In this document: piece after piece, positions 9,098 through 17,458 of the stretch
Layout of the letters: every line of letters begins with the position of its first letter
How positions within the stretch are numbered: position 1 is the stretch's first letter
DNA from: Rahnella sikkimica
GTDB lineage: Bacteria > Pseudomonadota > Gammaproteobacteria > Enterobacterales > Enterobacteriaceae
Length of the DNA: 64,000 nucleotides
Assembly (NCBI RefSeq): GCF_002951615.1
Contig: NZ_CP019063.1
Coordinates: 310,001 to 374,000, forward strand
Reading direction: 5' to 3'
Position numbers and translations under genes: made by a program
The notes under the pieces: model-generated
Database searches by the model: none
What the model was told of the DNA's origin: nothing
Seen by the model: the letters and a program-made list of their open reading frames with translations, nothing else

Positions 9098-9131
9098 AGC
9101 CGCTCCTGTTACAGAGCGGCTTTGTTGTTTT
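9098..9131. terminator. Bidirectional terminator between the DUF1471 gene and sugE
   Basis: AGCCGCTC (9098-9105) pairs with GAGCGGCT (9114-9121). Ts follow on the plus strand (TTTGTTGTTTTT), and a shorter T-run follows on the minus strand, so it can serve both convergent genes. Confidence 0.75.
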
Positions 9132-9146
9132 TAGAATTTCACCCCG

Positions 9147-9467
9147 TCACTCTTTCGTTGCCACTTTCAGCAAAATGACACCCGCGAAAATCAGCAAAAC
9201 AGCGATCACACGCAGCGGATTAAGGCTTTCGCCGAACATCGTGACACCCAGAATAAATGCGCCGATGGCGCCGATGCCGACCCAGACGGTGTACGACGTG
9301 CCAAGCGGCAGGGTTTTCATGGCGATCGCCAGTAATACGACGCTGAGCAGCATGAAAAATACCGTGATCAGGCTGGGAATGAGGCGGGTGAATCCGTCGG
9401 ATTCTTTCATTGCGGTCGACCAGACAACTTCGAAAATTCCGGCTAAAAAAAGATAAAGCCAGGCCAT
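9147..9467 (-). CDS. sugE: SMR family guanidinium exporter SugE/Gdx
   Basis: The 106-residue protein has four predicted membrane helices and the layout of small multidrug resistance transporters. The conserved membrane Glu is in 'AGIFEVVWSTAMKES' (residue 13), and 'LPLGTSYTVWVGIGAIGAFILGV' matches the SugE/Gdx subtype rather than EmrE. Gdx proteins export guanidinium in exchange for protons. The assignment is strengthened by a guanidine-II riboswitch in its leader (9488-9536), so guanidine should induce it. A promoter with TTGTCA and TATAAT lies just upstream. It ends at a shared terminator with the convergent DUF1471 gene. Confidence 0.92.
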   Translation of the reverse strand: MAWLYLFLAGIFEVVWSTAMKESDGFTRLIPSLITVFFMLLSVVLLAIAMKTLPLGTSYTVWVGIGAIGAFILGVTMFGESLNPLRVIAVLLIFAGVILLKVATKE

Positions 9468-9487
9468 AACACATCCTCAGGAATAAC

Positions 9488-9536
9488 AGTCAGGGTCGTC
9501 CCTGAATAATCAGGCTGAGTCTCTGGTCGTCCAGTC
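9488..9536 (-). ncRNA. Guanidine-II (mini-ykkC) riboswitch in the sugE leader
   Basis: Read on the minus strand, the leader holds two small hairpins, each with an ACGA loop. The first is CTGG-ACGA-CCAG (9523-9534), the second CAGGG-ACGA-CCCTG (9491-9504), separated by about 18 nt. Two stem-loops with ACGR tetraloops are the defining feature of the guanidine-II class. The second hairpin is about 23 nt before the sugE ATG and just before the ribosome-binding site (TGAGGATG), which fits control of translation. The downstream gene is the class's standard target. Confidence 0.93.
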
Positions 9537-9551
9537 AGCGTGTGAAGGCTG

Positions 9552-9581
9552 ATTATAGTGCACCTCACCTTCCCATGACAA
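9552..9581 (-). promoter_or_regulatory. Sigma-70 promoter of sugE
   Basis: On the minus strand TTGTCA (9576-9581) and a perfect TATAAT (9552-9557) are spaced by 18 bp, placing transcription start just before the first riboswitch hairpin. The -35 box lies 4 bp before the 3' end of the lysR gene ending at 9585. Confidence 0.75.
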
Positions 9582-9584
9582 AAA

Positions 9585-10439
9585 TCACTCTCCCGGCAAA
9601 AACGAGTCTTTTTCAGACTGCAGCGTGATGATCGCCGGGCGGAAAAGCTTTTCTTTTTGTTCGATTTTAAACGCGCGGAAATGTTTGCTCTCGCCGACTT
9701 CCGATTCCGGCATCAGCGCTGCGCCCGCAAGGCCGTCGCGGAACATTTCGATCACCAGCCGCGGCTCCGACACTTTCATAATCACGTTCACATCTTTCAC
9801 TTCTTCATACAAACGGTTAAGCAGCACTTCATACGTGCCCTCGCCGCCCATCCGGTGCAACATAACCAGCGGGAAACCGGATAAATCAGCGAATGTCAGC
9901 GTGCGGTCGGGCAGGTTTTCGGCCAGTTCTGTAGAGACGACCGCGACCAGTTTGATCGGCTCAAATTCACGGACATAGAAAGAACGGATATCGCCAGGCG
10001 TCTGAATCATCGCCATATCCAGCGCCTTGTTCATCACCAGTTCTTCCAGATGGGTGGATTCAGACACCAGAAGGTTCGGATCCCAGTCCGGATTTTTGCG
10101 GTACAGCTCGAGAAATACCGTATTGAAATAGCGCAGATAAAGATAAGAAACGCCGATACGCACGGTACGTTTTTTTTGCGACGCGATATCCACCGCCTGC
10201 CGCGTGACGCTGTTGACCTGGCTGAGGATTTCACTGGATTTGCGGTAAAGAAAACGCCCGGCTTCAGTGAGAACCATCTGTTTGGTGGTGCGGATAAACA
10301 GGGGCGAACCGATTTCTTCTTCGAGTTCGTGCAGACGTTTTCCGAGCGGAGGCTGTGCGATATTCAGCACTTTCGCAGCTTTACTGATGGAACCCTGTTC
10401 CGCGATGGTGCAGAAGTAACGCATTCTTTTCAGATCCAT
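9585..10439 (-). CDS. LysR family regulator, likely of the UbiD decarboxylase operon
   Basis: The protein (about 284 residues) has an N-terminal LysR helix-turn-helix ('YFCTIAEQGSISKAAKVLNIAQPPLGKRLHELEEEIGSPLFIRTTKQMVLTEAG' region, residues 8-63) and a C-terminal inducer-binding domain. Two ATGs are adjacent (10442 and 10439); the second has better spacing to AAGGG. A strong terminator separates it from the DUF554 gene upstream, so it is probably transcribed alone. Its place at the end of an aromatic-acid decarboxylase cluster suggests that it senses a phenolic acid and controls that cluster; this is inferred. Confidence 0.85.
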   Translation of the reverse strand: MDLKRMRYFCTIAEQGSISKAAKVLNIAQPPLGKRLHELEEEIGSPLFIRTTKQMVLTEAGRFLYRKSSEILSQVNSVTRQAVDIASQKKRTVRIGVSYLYLRYFNTVFLELYRKNPDWDPNLLVSESTHLEELVMNKALDMAMIQTPGDIRSFYVREFEPIKLVAVVSTELAENLPDRTLTFADLSGFPLVMLHRMGGEGTYEVLLNRLYEEVKDVNVIMKVSEPRLVIEMFRDGLAGAALMPESEVGESKHFRAFKIEQKEKLFRPAIITLQSEKDSFLPGE

Positions 10440-10483
10440 CATTCCCTTCTTTTCATTGCGGCGGTGGCACGCTCAGTATACAA

Positions 10484-10510
10484 AAAGCCACTTCGCAATG
10501 AAGTGGCTTT
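10484..10510 (-). terminator. Terminator of the ubiD-ubiX-DUF554 operon
   Basis: AAAGCCACTTC (10484-10494), loop GCAAT, GAAGTGGCTTT (10500-10510). On the minus strand the stem is followed by a run of Ts. It separates the operon from lysR. Confidence 0.85.
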
Positions 10511-10522
10511 GGCCGATATTCC

Positions 10523-11236
10523 TCAGTGAATAAAGAGGCTCCAGTAATGCGAGATGGGCATCACCAGAATTAACGCCGGTAATAAATTTCCTACTGCGAT
10601 GGATTTGATTCCGCTGATGCGGAAACCGGCGGCGAGCATAATAAAGCCCCCTGCTGCCGTGAAATCCCCCATCATTTCCGCACTGGTCAGCGGAAGTATG
10701 AACACTGCCGCCGACGCGATAATAAACTGCACAATCCACTGCGGAATGAAAATCAGCGCCACCGCATAACCCAGCACCGTGGCGAAAATAGCCGCCGTGA
10801 ACAAGTCCATAATCGCTTTAACGATCAGGATATTCGGATCATGCGTCATGCCTTCGGTCATCGCGCCGATAATACCGGTGCCGCTGGCGCAGAACAGGAC
10901 AATAATCGCGACAAATTTTTCGGTAAACACGCTCTGATCCATGCCGGTATCAGGCGCAAAACGCGAGGCAATCCCGCGCGCCATATTACCCAGACGGGCA
11001 ATATAACGTTCCAGATAGAACAGTTCCCCGATTGCCGCACCGAGGATCACCGACAGAATCACCACCGGCATACTGTGCATTTTCACCAGCAGCACGACGC
11101 CGAGCGCCATCGAGCATAAACCAAAGGTCTGGGGCAGCGAGGTTCTTAACCGCTCTGGCATTTTGACGCCAAGATAGCCCCCTAACAGGCCGCCCAGGAT
11201 AATGGCGCCGCTGTTAACAATAGGTCCAATTAACAT
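10523..11236 (-). CDS. DUF554 inner membrane protein, putative transporter
   Basis: This 237-residue protein is strongly hydrophobic with about seven predicted membrane segments and matches DUF554: it opens MLIGPIVNSGAIILGGLLGG and contains 'GTGIIGAMTEGMTHD' and 'GFRISGIKSIAVGNLLPALILV'. DUF554 proteins have no proven general function; E. coli YdfK/YqgA-type members are described only as membrane proteins. It follows ubiD and ubiX on the same strand and is closed by a terminator, so it may move the aromatic acid substrate or its decarboxylation product. That role is an inference from the operon. Confidence 0.78.
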   Translation of the reverse strand: MLIGPIVNSGAIILGGLLGGYLGVKMPERLRTSLPQTFGLCSMALGVVLLVKMHSMPVVILSVILGAAIGELFYLERYIARLGNMARGIASRFAPDTGMDQSVFTEKFVAIIVLFCASGTGIIGAMTEGMTHDPNILIVKAIMDLFTAAIFATVLGYAVALIFIPQWIVQFIIASAAVFILPLTSAEMMGDFTAAGGFIMLAAGFRISGIKSIAVGNLLPALILVMPISHYWSLFIH

Positions 11237-11293
11237 TTCTACTCCGCAAATTTAGAAGCTGTTTTTATATCGTTGTCACAAAGAATTTATCAC

Positions 11294-11860
11294 TCAGCTT
11301 TCGCCCCAGCGTTTAATATTAGCGACGTCCAGATCAAATAAATCCAGAGCGCGTGCCACGCTGTGGTGAATAATATCATCCACGCTTTCAGGTTTGTGAT
11401 AAAGAGCCGGAACTGGCGGAAAAATAATCCCGCCCATTTCTGTTACCGATTGCATATTCTTCAGATGCGATAGATTCAGCGGTGTTTCCCTGACCATCAG
11501 CACCAGCCTGCGCCGCTCTTTTAACACGACATCCGCCGCGCGGGTGAGTAAATTGCTGGTTAAACCATGAGCGACAGACCCCAGAGTATTCATTGAGCAC
11601 GGCGCAATAATCATTCCGATGGTTTTATAAGAACCACTGGAAACACAAGCCCCAAGATTATTAATGGCGTGAACTTCGTCGGCCAGACAGGTGACATCTT
11701 CTCTTTCAATATCCGTTTCCATACTCCGCGTCATTTCGGCACCTTTGCTGATAATAAGGTGCACATCGATATCCCTATCACGTAATATTTCCAGCGTTTT
11801 CATTCCATATTGAAATCCTGAAGCACCACTGATCCCCACAATTATGCGCCGTTTACTCAT
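11294..11860 (-). CDS. UbiX-family flavin prenyltransferase
   Basis: The 188-residue protein is full length for UbiX/Pad1. It has the flavin-binding '[11 protein letters not shown]' (residues 9-19), '[31 protein letters not shown]' and '[18 protein letters not shown]'. UbiX enzymes join dimethylallyl phosphate to FMN to make prenylated FMN, the cofactor of UbiD decarboxylases. Its gene lies 32 bp after a ubiD-family gene on the same strand, so it most likely supplies that enzyme (a counterpart of kpdB or lpdB) rather than ubiquinone synthesis. Confidence 0.9.
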   Translation of the reverse strand: MSKRRIIVGISGASGFQYGMKTLEILRDRDIDVHLIISKGAEMTRSMETDIEREDVTCLADEVHAINNLGACVSSGSYKTIGMIIAPCSMNTLGSVAHGLTSNLLTRAADVVLKERRRLVLMVRETPLNLSHLKNMQSVTEMGGIIFPPVPALYHKPESVDDIIHHSVARALDLFDLDVANIKRWGES

Positions 11861-11892
11861 ATCAGATCCTTAGTTAATGCTTAACGCCCGTA

Positions 11893-13389
11893 TTAAGTAA
11901 AGTCAGGTAAGAATTTCTTCACATCGACTTCTTTAAATTTAGAACGTTCGAAATGCGCTTTCAGATGGAAAGGCACGGTGCAGTCGAAGATCGTTTTGCA
12001 TGACATCCCTTCCTGCAAAATGCTCGGGCTGTAGGCCGGGTTCTGCGACGGATCAAGCGGATGGCAGCGCACGCCGGGAATGGTCGCGATATCCACGTCG
12101 CCCTGGAAGCGGGTTTGCATCGCCCACAGGATGTCGTCGGTGTCGAAAATATCCACATCTTCATCGACCAGAATGACGTGTTTCAGCTCAGAGAAAGCGG
12201 CGAACGCCAGCAGCGCGGCTTGTCTCTGACGGCCTTCGTCAACCGGAGAAGCTTTCTTAAATTGAAGTACCGCCAGCAGTTTACCGCCGCCGGACGTGTG
12301 GGCATTCACATTCAGCACGCGGCCCGGCATGGCGCGGTCGATCATGTCCAGAATACTGGCTTCAGTCGGAATACCGGCCATGCTGACGTGTTCGCCGCTT
12401 GGACCCAATGTGGTTTGCAGGATGGGGTTTTTACGGTGCGTGACCGCTTTCACCTTAATCACCGGCAGCGCGGCTTTCGCTTCGCCGGTATAACCGGGAA
12501 ATTCAGGCATCGCTTTGCCGGTATTGGTGTTCTGATCTTCACGGACGCGCACGTTGGGCAGCAGTTCGCCTTCGATCACGATTTCAGCGTGCGCAATGGC
12601 TTTTTCGTCGATGGAGACGCAGTGCGTCAGTTCAACCGCTTTGCCGCGCAGGGCACCGGCAATGCTCAGTTCGTTGAAGCCGAGCGGCGTGGTCGGCGGC
12701 TCAAAGCAGGCCGCAATTTCAATCGCCGGATCGACACCAATGCTGATAGAAATTGGCAGCGGTTTGCCCGCACGTTCCGCTTTTTCACGGAACGCGTCGA
12801 TATGACGGCCCGGTGTCAGCCACATGGACAGTTCGTCACGGCTCTGGATGCACAGGCGGTGAATGGTAACATCGGACTCTTTGGTTTCCGGGTCAGACGC
12901 GTAGCACATGCCCATGGTGAAATATGGACCGGCATCTTCTTCGGTGTTGGTTGGCGCGGGCAGTAAGGTGCGCAGGTCGAAGTTCGGGTCATCGGCCAGA
13001 TACGTGACTTCCTGACATTGCGCGGTGCCGCGGTCAATAACGACAGGTGCAATGGCGTTTTTCACGGAGTCTTTCAGCAGAAAACCGAGTTTTTCCGGCG
13101 CGCAGTTCAGCAGATGGCCGACACGTTCGCGGGTCGACATCAGGCCGGTCACCACACGGACGCCCGGAAAACCTTTGATGTTGTTAAACATCATCGCCGG
13201 GCCTTTGCGGGTCGGACGTTCGCAGGTCCCACCGGCACCGACATAACGGTAAACGCCGGACAATTCCGCATGCGGATCGACTTCCACATCGGTACTGACC
13301 ATTTCGCCTGGCAGGCTTTCAAGGAATTCAATGGCGGAGCGCAGATCGTGCACTTTATTATTTTGAGGGTGGGTTTCTTTCTTAGACAT
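11893..13389 (-). CDS. UbiD-family decarboxylase, protocatechuate/gallate type (AroY/LpdC-like)
   Basis: The protein (498 residues from ATG 13389) is a prenylated-FMN-dependent UbiD decarboxylase. It resembles Klebsiella AroY (protocatechuate decarboxylase) and LpdC (gallate decarboxylase) throughout: 'RPTRKGPAMMFNNIKGFPG', 'PNFDLRTLLPAPTNTEEDAGPY', 'DVTIHRLCIQ(S)RDELSMW', 'EIVIEGELLPNVRVREDQ', and 'VILVDEDVDIFDTDDILWAM'. The Arg and Glu residues that bind the cofactor and protonate the product fall in these blocks. I use ATG 13389 (MSKKETH) because GTGGA precedes it; an in-frame GTG at 13401 is possible. The likely reaction is phenolic acid to phenol plus CO2. The exact substrate is uncertain. 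Confidence 0.88.
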   Translation of the reverse strand: MSKKETHPQNNKVHDLRSAIEFLESLPGEMVSTDVEVDPHAELSGVYRYVGAGGTCERPTRKGPAMMFNNIKGFPGVRVVTGLMSTRERVGHLLNCAPEKLGFLLKDSVKNAIAPVVIDRGTAQCQEVTYLADDPNFDLRTLLPAPTNTEEDAGPYFTMGMCYASDPETKESDVTIHRLCIQSRDELSMWLTPGRHIDAFREKAERAGKPLPISISIGVDPAIEIAACFEPPTTPLGFNELSIAGALRGKAVELTHCVSIDEKAIAHAEIVIEGELLPNVRVREDQNTNTGKAMPEFPGYTGEAKAALPVIKVKAVTHRKNPILQTTLGPSGEHVSMAGIPTEASILDMIDRAMPGRVLNVNAHTSGGGKLLAVLQFKKASPVDEGRQRQAALLAFAAFSELKHVILVDEDVDIFDTDDILWAMQTRFQGDVDIATIPGVRCHPLDPSQNPAYSPSILQEGMSCKTIFDCTVPFHLKAHFERSKFKEVDVKKFLPDFT

Positions 13390-13484
13390 AATATATTCCA
13401 CGTGATAATGAGAAAGTATTTATTCGACGTGGTCAATATATCGGCCTGAATATCAATCAAAAAGTACCGTTTAAATATACAAGC

Positions 13485-13501
13485 TAAACCTTTTTGGTTT
13501 A
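13485..13501. promoter_or_regulatory. Palindrome upstream of the ubiD operon, candidate LysR site
   Basis: TAAACC-TTTTT-GGTTTA is a perfect 17-bp interrupted palindrome about 96 bp before the ubiD start, in an AT-rich region. Its position and dyad symmetry fit a LysR-type recognition site for the regulator encoded at 9585. Confidence 0.45.
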
Positions 13502-13621
13502 CGTTATAAAATAAAATTATTATTTAACACTTAGGAATACATAATAATAACTTTATGACAATAAAACAGGATATTAACGCTACGCCGGTCACAGCGTAAC
13601 GTTAATTAAAATGAAGGGGAT

Positions 13622-15088
13622 TTATAACGGAACGGAGAACTGGAAACACGCGCCCGGTTTTTGCTGTTCAACCAGCCGGATATCCCCGCCGTGAAGCTGC
13701 AAAATACGGCGCACAATCATCAGCCCCAACCCGCCCGCGCGGTGTTTGTTGGTGCTGAGAATTGACGGCCGCACAAACAGGCTGTCTTTCAGCTCCGGCG
13801 CGATGCCCGGTCCGGTGTCTTTCAGCTGAACCATCACCTGTTCGCCGTTTTTCCACAGTTTAATCTCAATGACGCCGCCTTCCGGCGTGTGGCGGATGGC
13901 ATTATCCAGCAGGTTCGTCAGCACGCGTTCAATCATACCCAGATCGGCATTCACCAGCGGAATACCCGGCGTGATGTCTGCCAGCAATTTTTGCCCGCGT
14001 GTTTCGGTCGCCAGCTCAAATTTCTGGAAAACGTCCTGCACCAGTTCGCTCAGGGAAAACGGCTCTTTCTGCGGCTTCACCACGCCATATTCCAGGCGCG
14101 CCAGTTCAAATAATTCCTGCGCCAGACGCCCGACCTTTTTACTTTGCGTCAGGGCGATATTCAGATAGCGCTGCCGGTCTTCGTTGCTCAGATGATCGGA
14201 TTTCACCGACAGCGTTTCCAGGTAGCCGTGCAGCGACGTCAGCGGTGTCCGCAAATCGTGGGAAATATTGGCGATAAATTCACGGCGCTGCTGATCCTGC
14301 ACCATCAGGCTTTGCCACTGCTGGTCGATGCGTTTTGCCAGCGCGACAAATGCCTGTTGCAGTTGGGACACTTCATCGCGCGGCGCACCGGCAGGCGCAG
14401 GGCTTTTTGCCAGTGCCTGAATAGCCTCCATTCCGCCGCTGTCGAGCTGTGCAACTTGCTGCGTCAGTTTACGCACCGGACGCGTCACCCAGCGGAACGC
14501 CAGCGCCCCCGCCAGTAAACCGAACAGCGCCACCAGCCCCATAGAACGCAGCGCCAGCGCAATCGACGACTGGTATTGCGCGTCGCTGGTCAGCGCGGTG
14601 TATTCATCACCGAGCAGCACGATATACACGTAACCTTTGGTCACGCCGTTCTCTTTCAGCGGTGCCGCCGAGAACACCTGACGGGTTTGCGGGTCACGCG
14701 GATTGTCGCCGTAAACCGGCATTTTCGCGCCCTGTAACAGCGCATTTACCGGCGATAAATCGATTTTTTGCTGTTGAAGTCTGCCCGCTGGTGCCGCGTT
14801 GCCGACAATATTGCCGTCTTTATCCAGCAGATACACTTCCACACTCGGGTTCACCGCCATCAGCTGATTAAACAGACCATGCACGGCTTTCGGATCCCAG
14901 TCACCCTGGCTGAGCAGCGGATTATTGGCCGCAATCTGCGTCGCCAGATTTGCGGACAGCCGCTGGATCACCGACTGGCTGTACTGATTGCTGGAACGCA
15001 CCTGCATATAGCCGGAAAGCGCGCAGCAGGCGATCAGCAGCACCGTAAATACCAGAGTCAGTCTTTGTGCCAGCGTGAGATTTTTCAT
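13622..15088 (-). CDS. Sensor histidine kinase
   Basis: The 488-residue protein has a membrane helix at residues about 9-28, a periplasmic sensing region to about residue 178, a second helix (about 180-200), a HAMP linker, and a HisKA domain with phospho-acceptor His277 in ISHDLRTP. The ATPase domain shows 'NLLDNAIRHTPEGG' (N box), 'DTGPGIAPEL' (G1) and 'GGLGLMIV' (G2). It is encoded 3 bp after its response regulator. The system is divergent from the cytochrome b/molybdoenzyme/MXKDX genes at 15969-17740, which it probably controls. Confidence 0.9.
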   Translation of the reverse strand: MKNLTLAQRLTLVFTVLLIACCALSGYMQVRSSNQYSQSVIQRLSANLATQIAANNPLLSQGDWDPKAVHGLFNQLMAVNPSVEVYLLDKDGNIVGNAAPAGRLQQQKIDLSPVNALLQGAKMPVYGDNPRDPQTRQVFSAAPLKENGVTKGYVYIVLLGDEYTALTSDAQYQSSIALALRSMGLVALFGLLAGALAFRWVTRPVRKLTQQVAQLDSGGMEAIQALAKSPAPAGAPRDEVSQLQQAFVALAKRIDQQWQSLMVQDQQRREFIANISHDLRTPLTSLHGYLETLSVKSDHLSNEDRQRYLNIALTQSKKVGRLAQELFELARLEYGVVKPQKEPFSLSELVQDVFQKFELATETRGQKLLADITPGIPLVNADLGMIERVLTNLLDNAIRHTPEGGVIEIKLWKNGEQVMVQLKDTGPGIAPELKDSLFVRPSILSTNKHRAGGLGLMIVRRILQLHGGDIRLVEQQKPGACFQFSVPL

Positions 15089-15091
15089 GAT

Positions 15092-15814
15092 TTACCCTTG
15101 TGACTCTTCCGCAGAAGAGACGAATTTGTAGCCTTTTCCCCACACGGTCAGAATGCGTTCCGGCTCGGCCGGATTGGCTTCTATCTTGATGCGCAGCCGG
15201 TTGATATGGGTGTTCACCGTATGTTCATACCCTTCGTGTTCATAGCCCCAGACCTGATTTAACAGGCTCAGGCGCGAGAACACTTTGCCGGGGTTTTTGG
15301 CAAAGAAGTACAGCAAATCAAACTCACGCGGCGTCAGTTCTACCGGCTGATGATTGAGCACCACGTCGCGCGCAATCGGATCGATAACCAGCCCGGCAAA
15401 ACTCAGCGTCCCGGCGTCCATTTTCAGGTTGCGGCTCATCGCTTCCTGACGGCGGAACAGCGCTTTGACCCGCGCCACCAGTTCCAGCATGGAGAACGGT
15501 TTCGCCAGATAGTCATCGGCTCCCAGCTCCAGACCCAGCACGCGATGCACTTCGCTCGAACGCGCACTGATAATGATAATGGGCGTGTAGCGCGTCATGT
15601 TGCGGGCGCGGCGGCAGATTTCCAGCCCGTCCACGCCGGGCAACATCAGGTCTAGAATTAAGGCATCCCAGCCGCCTTTTTCCAGATGCGCGACGCCCAG
15701 ATTGCCGTCCGCCGCATGCGTAATTTCATACCCTTCGTCACGCAGATGCAGGCTGAGCAATTCAGCAATATCCCCGTCGTCTTCAACGATCAGGATTTTT
15801 TTCGTTTTATCCAT
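15092..15814 (-). CDS. OmpR-family response regulator
   Basis: From ATG 15814 the protein has 240 residues: a receiver domain ('ILIVEDDGDIAELLSLHL', phospho-acceptor Asp in 'LILDLMLPGVDG', 'KPFSMLELVARVKAL') followed by a winged-helix DNA-binding domain ('LTPREFDLLYFFAKNPGKVFSR', 'VNTHINRLRIKIE', 'VWGKGYKF'). The upstream in-frame ATG at 15862 would add 16 residues not seen in this family, so I use MDKTKK as the start. It pairs with the kinase at 13622. Divergent position suggests control of the redox genes starting at 15969. Confidence 0.9.
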   Translation of the reverse strand: MDKTKKILIVEDDGDIAELLSLHLRDEGYEITHAADGNLGVAHLEKGGWDALILDLMLPGVDGLEICRRARNMTRYTPIIIISARSSEVHRVLGLELGADDYLAKPFSMLELVARVKALFRRQEAMSRNLKMDAGTLSFAGLVIDPIARDVVLNHQPVELTPREFDLLYFFAKNPGKVFSRLSLLNQVWGYEHEGYEHTVNTHINRLRIKIEANPAEPERILTVWGKGYKFVSSAEESQG

Positions 15815-15968
15815 TTTGTTATCCCACCGCGTGGCGTCCTCGTATCGTTTGAGTCTACACAAGCAATGCCCCCTGAGTTATCACATTTTATTTAACTTTG
15901 CGTGAGGTCTCGGGGAACAAATCTGCTCAATACTCGCTACATCACAGGGCAGATGGCGGAAACGCATC

Positions 15969-16595
15969 ATGACAATTCATACCGAGTTACCTCAGGTCGC
16001 AGGGCAAAAACCGGCCACGGTTCATCCTTTATGGTTGCGTCTGACTCACTGGCTGAACGCGCTGGCGGTGCTGATTATGGTGACCAGCGGCTGGCAGATT
16101 TATAACGCGTCGCCGCTGTTTGATTTTGACTTCCCGCGGTCGATTACCCTTGGTGGCTGGCTGGGCGGCGCGATTCAGTGGCATTTTGCCGGCATGTGGT
16201 TGTTCGGTTTTAACGGTCTGTTTTATCTGCTGATGAACATTTTTACCGGCCGGATGAAACAAAAATTCTGGCCGCTGACGCCGCGCGGCATTTTCAACGA
16301 TTTACGTGCAGCCCTGCGTGGCAAGCTGCAACACAACGATTTACGTCATTACAACATGGTGCAGCGCGCCGCGTATGTGTTCGTGATGTTCGACGGCATC
16401 GTGCTGGTGCTTTCCGGGCTGGTGGTGTGGAAATCGGTGCAGTTTCCTTTACTGCGCGAACTGATGGGTGGCTTCGACACGGCGCGTTACGTTCACTTTT
16501 TAGCGATGGCGTCGCTGGTCGGGTTTGTTGTGCTGCATTTAGTGATGGTGGCGCTGGTGCCAAAAACGCTGATCGCCATGATCCGTGGACGTTAA
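15969..16595 (+). CDS. Membrane cytochrome b (b561 type), redox partner of the molybdoenzyme
   Basis: This 208-residue protein has four predicted membrane helices and matches the bacterial cytochrome b561/thiosulfate-reductase-type b subunit family. Candidate haem-ligating His residues are in 'VHPLWLRLTHWLNALAV' (residues about 19-27), 'WHFAGMWLFGFNGLFYL', and 'YVHFLAMASLVGFVVLHLVMVAL' near the C-terminus. It should take electrons from quinol and hand them to the exported molybdopterin enzyme encoded 9 bp downstream. It is not a MsrQ/YedZ protein, although the pairing resembles MsrPQ. Transcribed divergently from the response regulator. Confidence 0.85.
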   Translation: MTIHTELPQVAGQKPATVHPLWLRLTHWLNALAVLIMVTSGWQIYNASPLFDFDFPRSITLGGWLGGAIQWHFAGMWLFGFNGLFYLLMNIFTGRMKQKFWPLTPRGIFNDLRAALRGKLQHNDLRHYNMVQRAAYVFVMFDGIVLVLSGLVVWKSVQFPLLRELMGGFDTARYVHFLAMASLVGFVVLHLVMVALVPKTLIAMIRGR

Positions 16596-16604
16596 GGGCT
16601 GAAT

Positions 16605-17408
16605 ATGAAGAACATTATCAAAAAAAGTATCGTTCAGATTTTCAGCACGTCAGACAGTGAAGCGATTGTGCAGGAAGCCAAGAAACAGATTATCCGCGAA
16701 CTGGATGCGCCCTCCCGCCGTCTGTTTTTACAACGCGGGCTGACGCTCGGCGGCATCGCCATGCTGACCGGCTGCGACATCAGCGATAACGCCAGTGTGG
16801 AAACCGCGCTGGGAAAAATTTCAGGCTTTAACGACCGCGTTCAGGGCTGGCTGTTTGGCTCGACGCGTCTCGCGCCGGTTTATCCGGAATCGATGATGAC
16901 CCGTCCGTTTCCGTTTAACGCGTTTTACGCCGAAGACGACGCGCCGGAAGTCGACGGGCTGGCCTATCGCCTGAAAATCGCCGGTCTGGCGCTGGATAAA
17001 CGTGAATGGTCGCTGCCGGCACTCTACAAAATGGCGCAGGTCAGCCAGGTGACGCGGCATATCTGCGTGGAAGGCTGGAGCGCAATAGGCAAATGGGGCG
17101 GCGTGCCGTTTGGTGATTTTTTACGGCTGATTGGTGCGGATCTGAGCGCGGAATACGTCAGTTTCAAATGTGCCGACGAGTATTACACCAGCATTGATAT
17201 GGCCACGGCGCTGCATCCGCAGACGTTGCTGGCACTGACCTATGACGGAGAGATTTTACCGCGTAAGTACGGTTTCCCGATGAAACTCAGGATGCCGACC
17301 AAGCTCGGTTACAAGAACCCCAAACACATCGAAGTGATTGAAATTACCAATAAATTCACCGGTGGCTACTGGGAAGATCAGGGCTACAACTGGTTTGGTG
17401 GAAGCTAG
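16605..17408 (+). CDS. Exported sulfite-oxidase-fold molybdopterin oxidoreductase (MsrP/YedY-like)
   Basis: The 267-residue protein has a twin-arginine signal (SRRLFLQRGLTLGG, residues 37-50) followed by LTGC, which may be a lipobox with Cys57. The mature part is an oxidoreductase molybdopterin-binding domain; 'RHICVEGWSAIGKWGGVPFGDFL' holds the conserved molybdenum-ligating Cys154. MsrP/YedY enzymes of this fold reduce methionine sulfoxide in periplasmic proteins, but the exact substrate is unknown here. The cytochrome b gene is directly upstream, and a Met-rich repeat peptide gene directly downstream, a plausible oxidised substrate. Confidence 0.85.
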   Translation: MKNIIKKSIVQIFSTSDSEAIVQEAKKQIIRELDAPSRRLFLQRGLTLGGIAMLTGCDISDNASVETALGKISGFNDRVQGWLFGSTRLAPVYPESMMTRPFPFNAFYAEDDAPEVDGLAYRLKIAGLALDKREWSLPALYKMAQVSQVTRHICVEGWSAIGKWGGVPFGDFLRLIGADLSAEYVSFKCADEYYTSIDMATALHPQTLLALTYDGEILPRKYGFPMKLRMPTKLGYKNPKHIEVIEITNKFTGGYWEDQGYNWFGGS

Positions 17409-17458
17409 AACACACGACGACGAACCCAATAAAACCCCACAGAGAAAAGGATTACCCC

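Noticed and set aside
12061..12966. Plus-strand open frame of 301 codons
   Set aside because: Antisense to the ubiD gene; composition typical of a shadow frame.
15969..16595. Identification of the cytochrome b as MsrQ/YedZ
   Set aside because: Four-helix b561-type pattern and length fit the thiosulfate-reductase-like b subunit better; only the gene pairing resembles MsrPQ.
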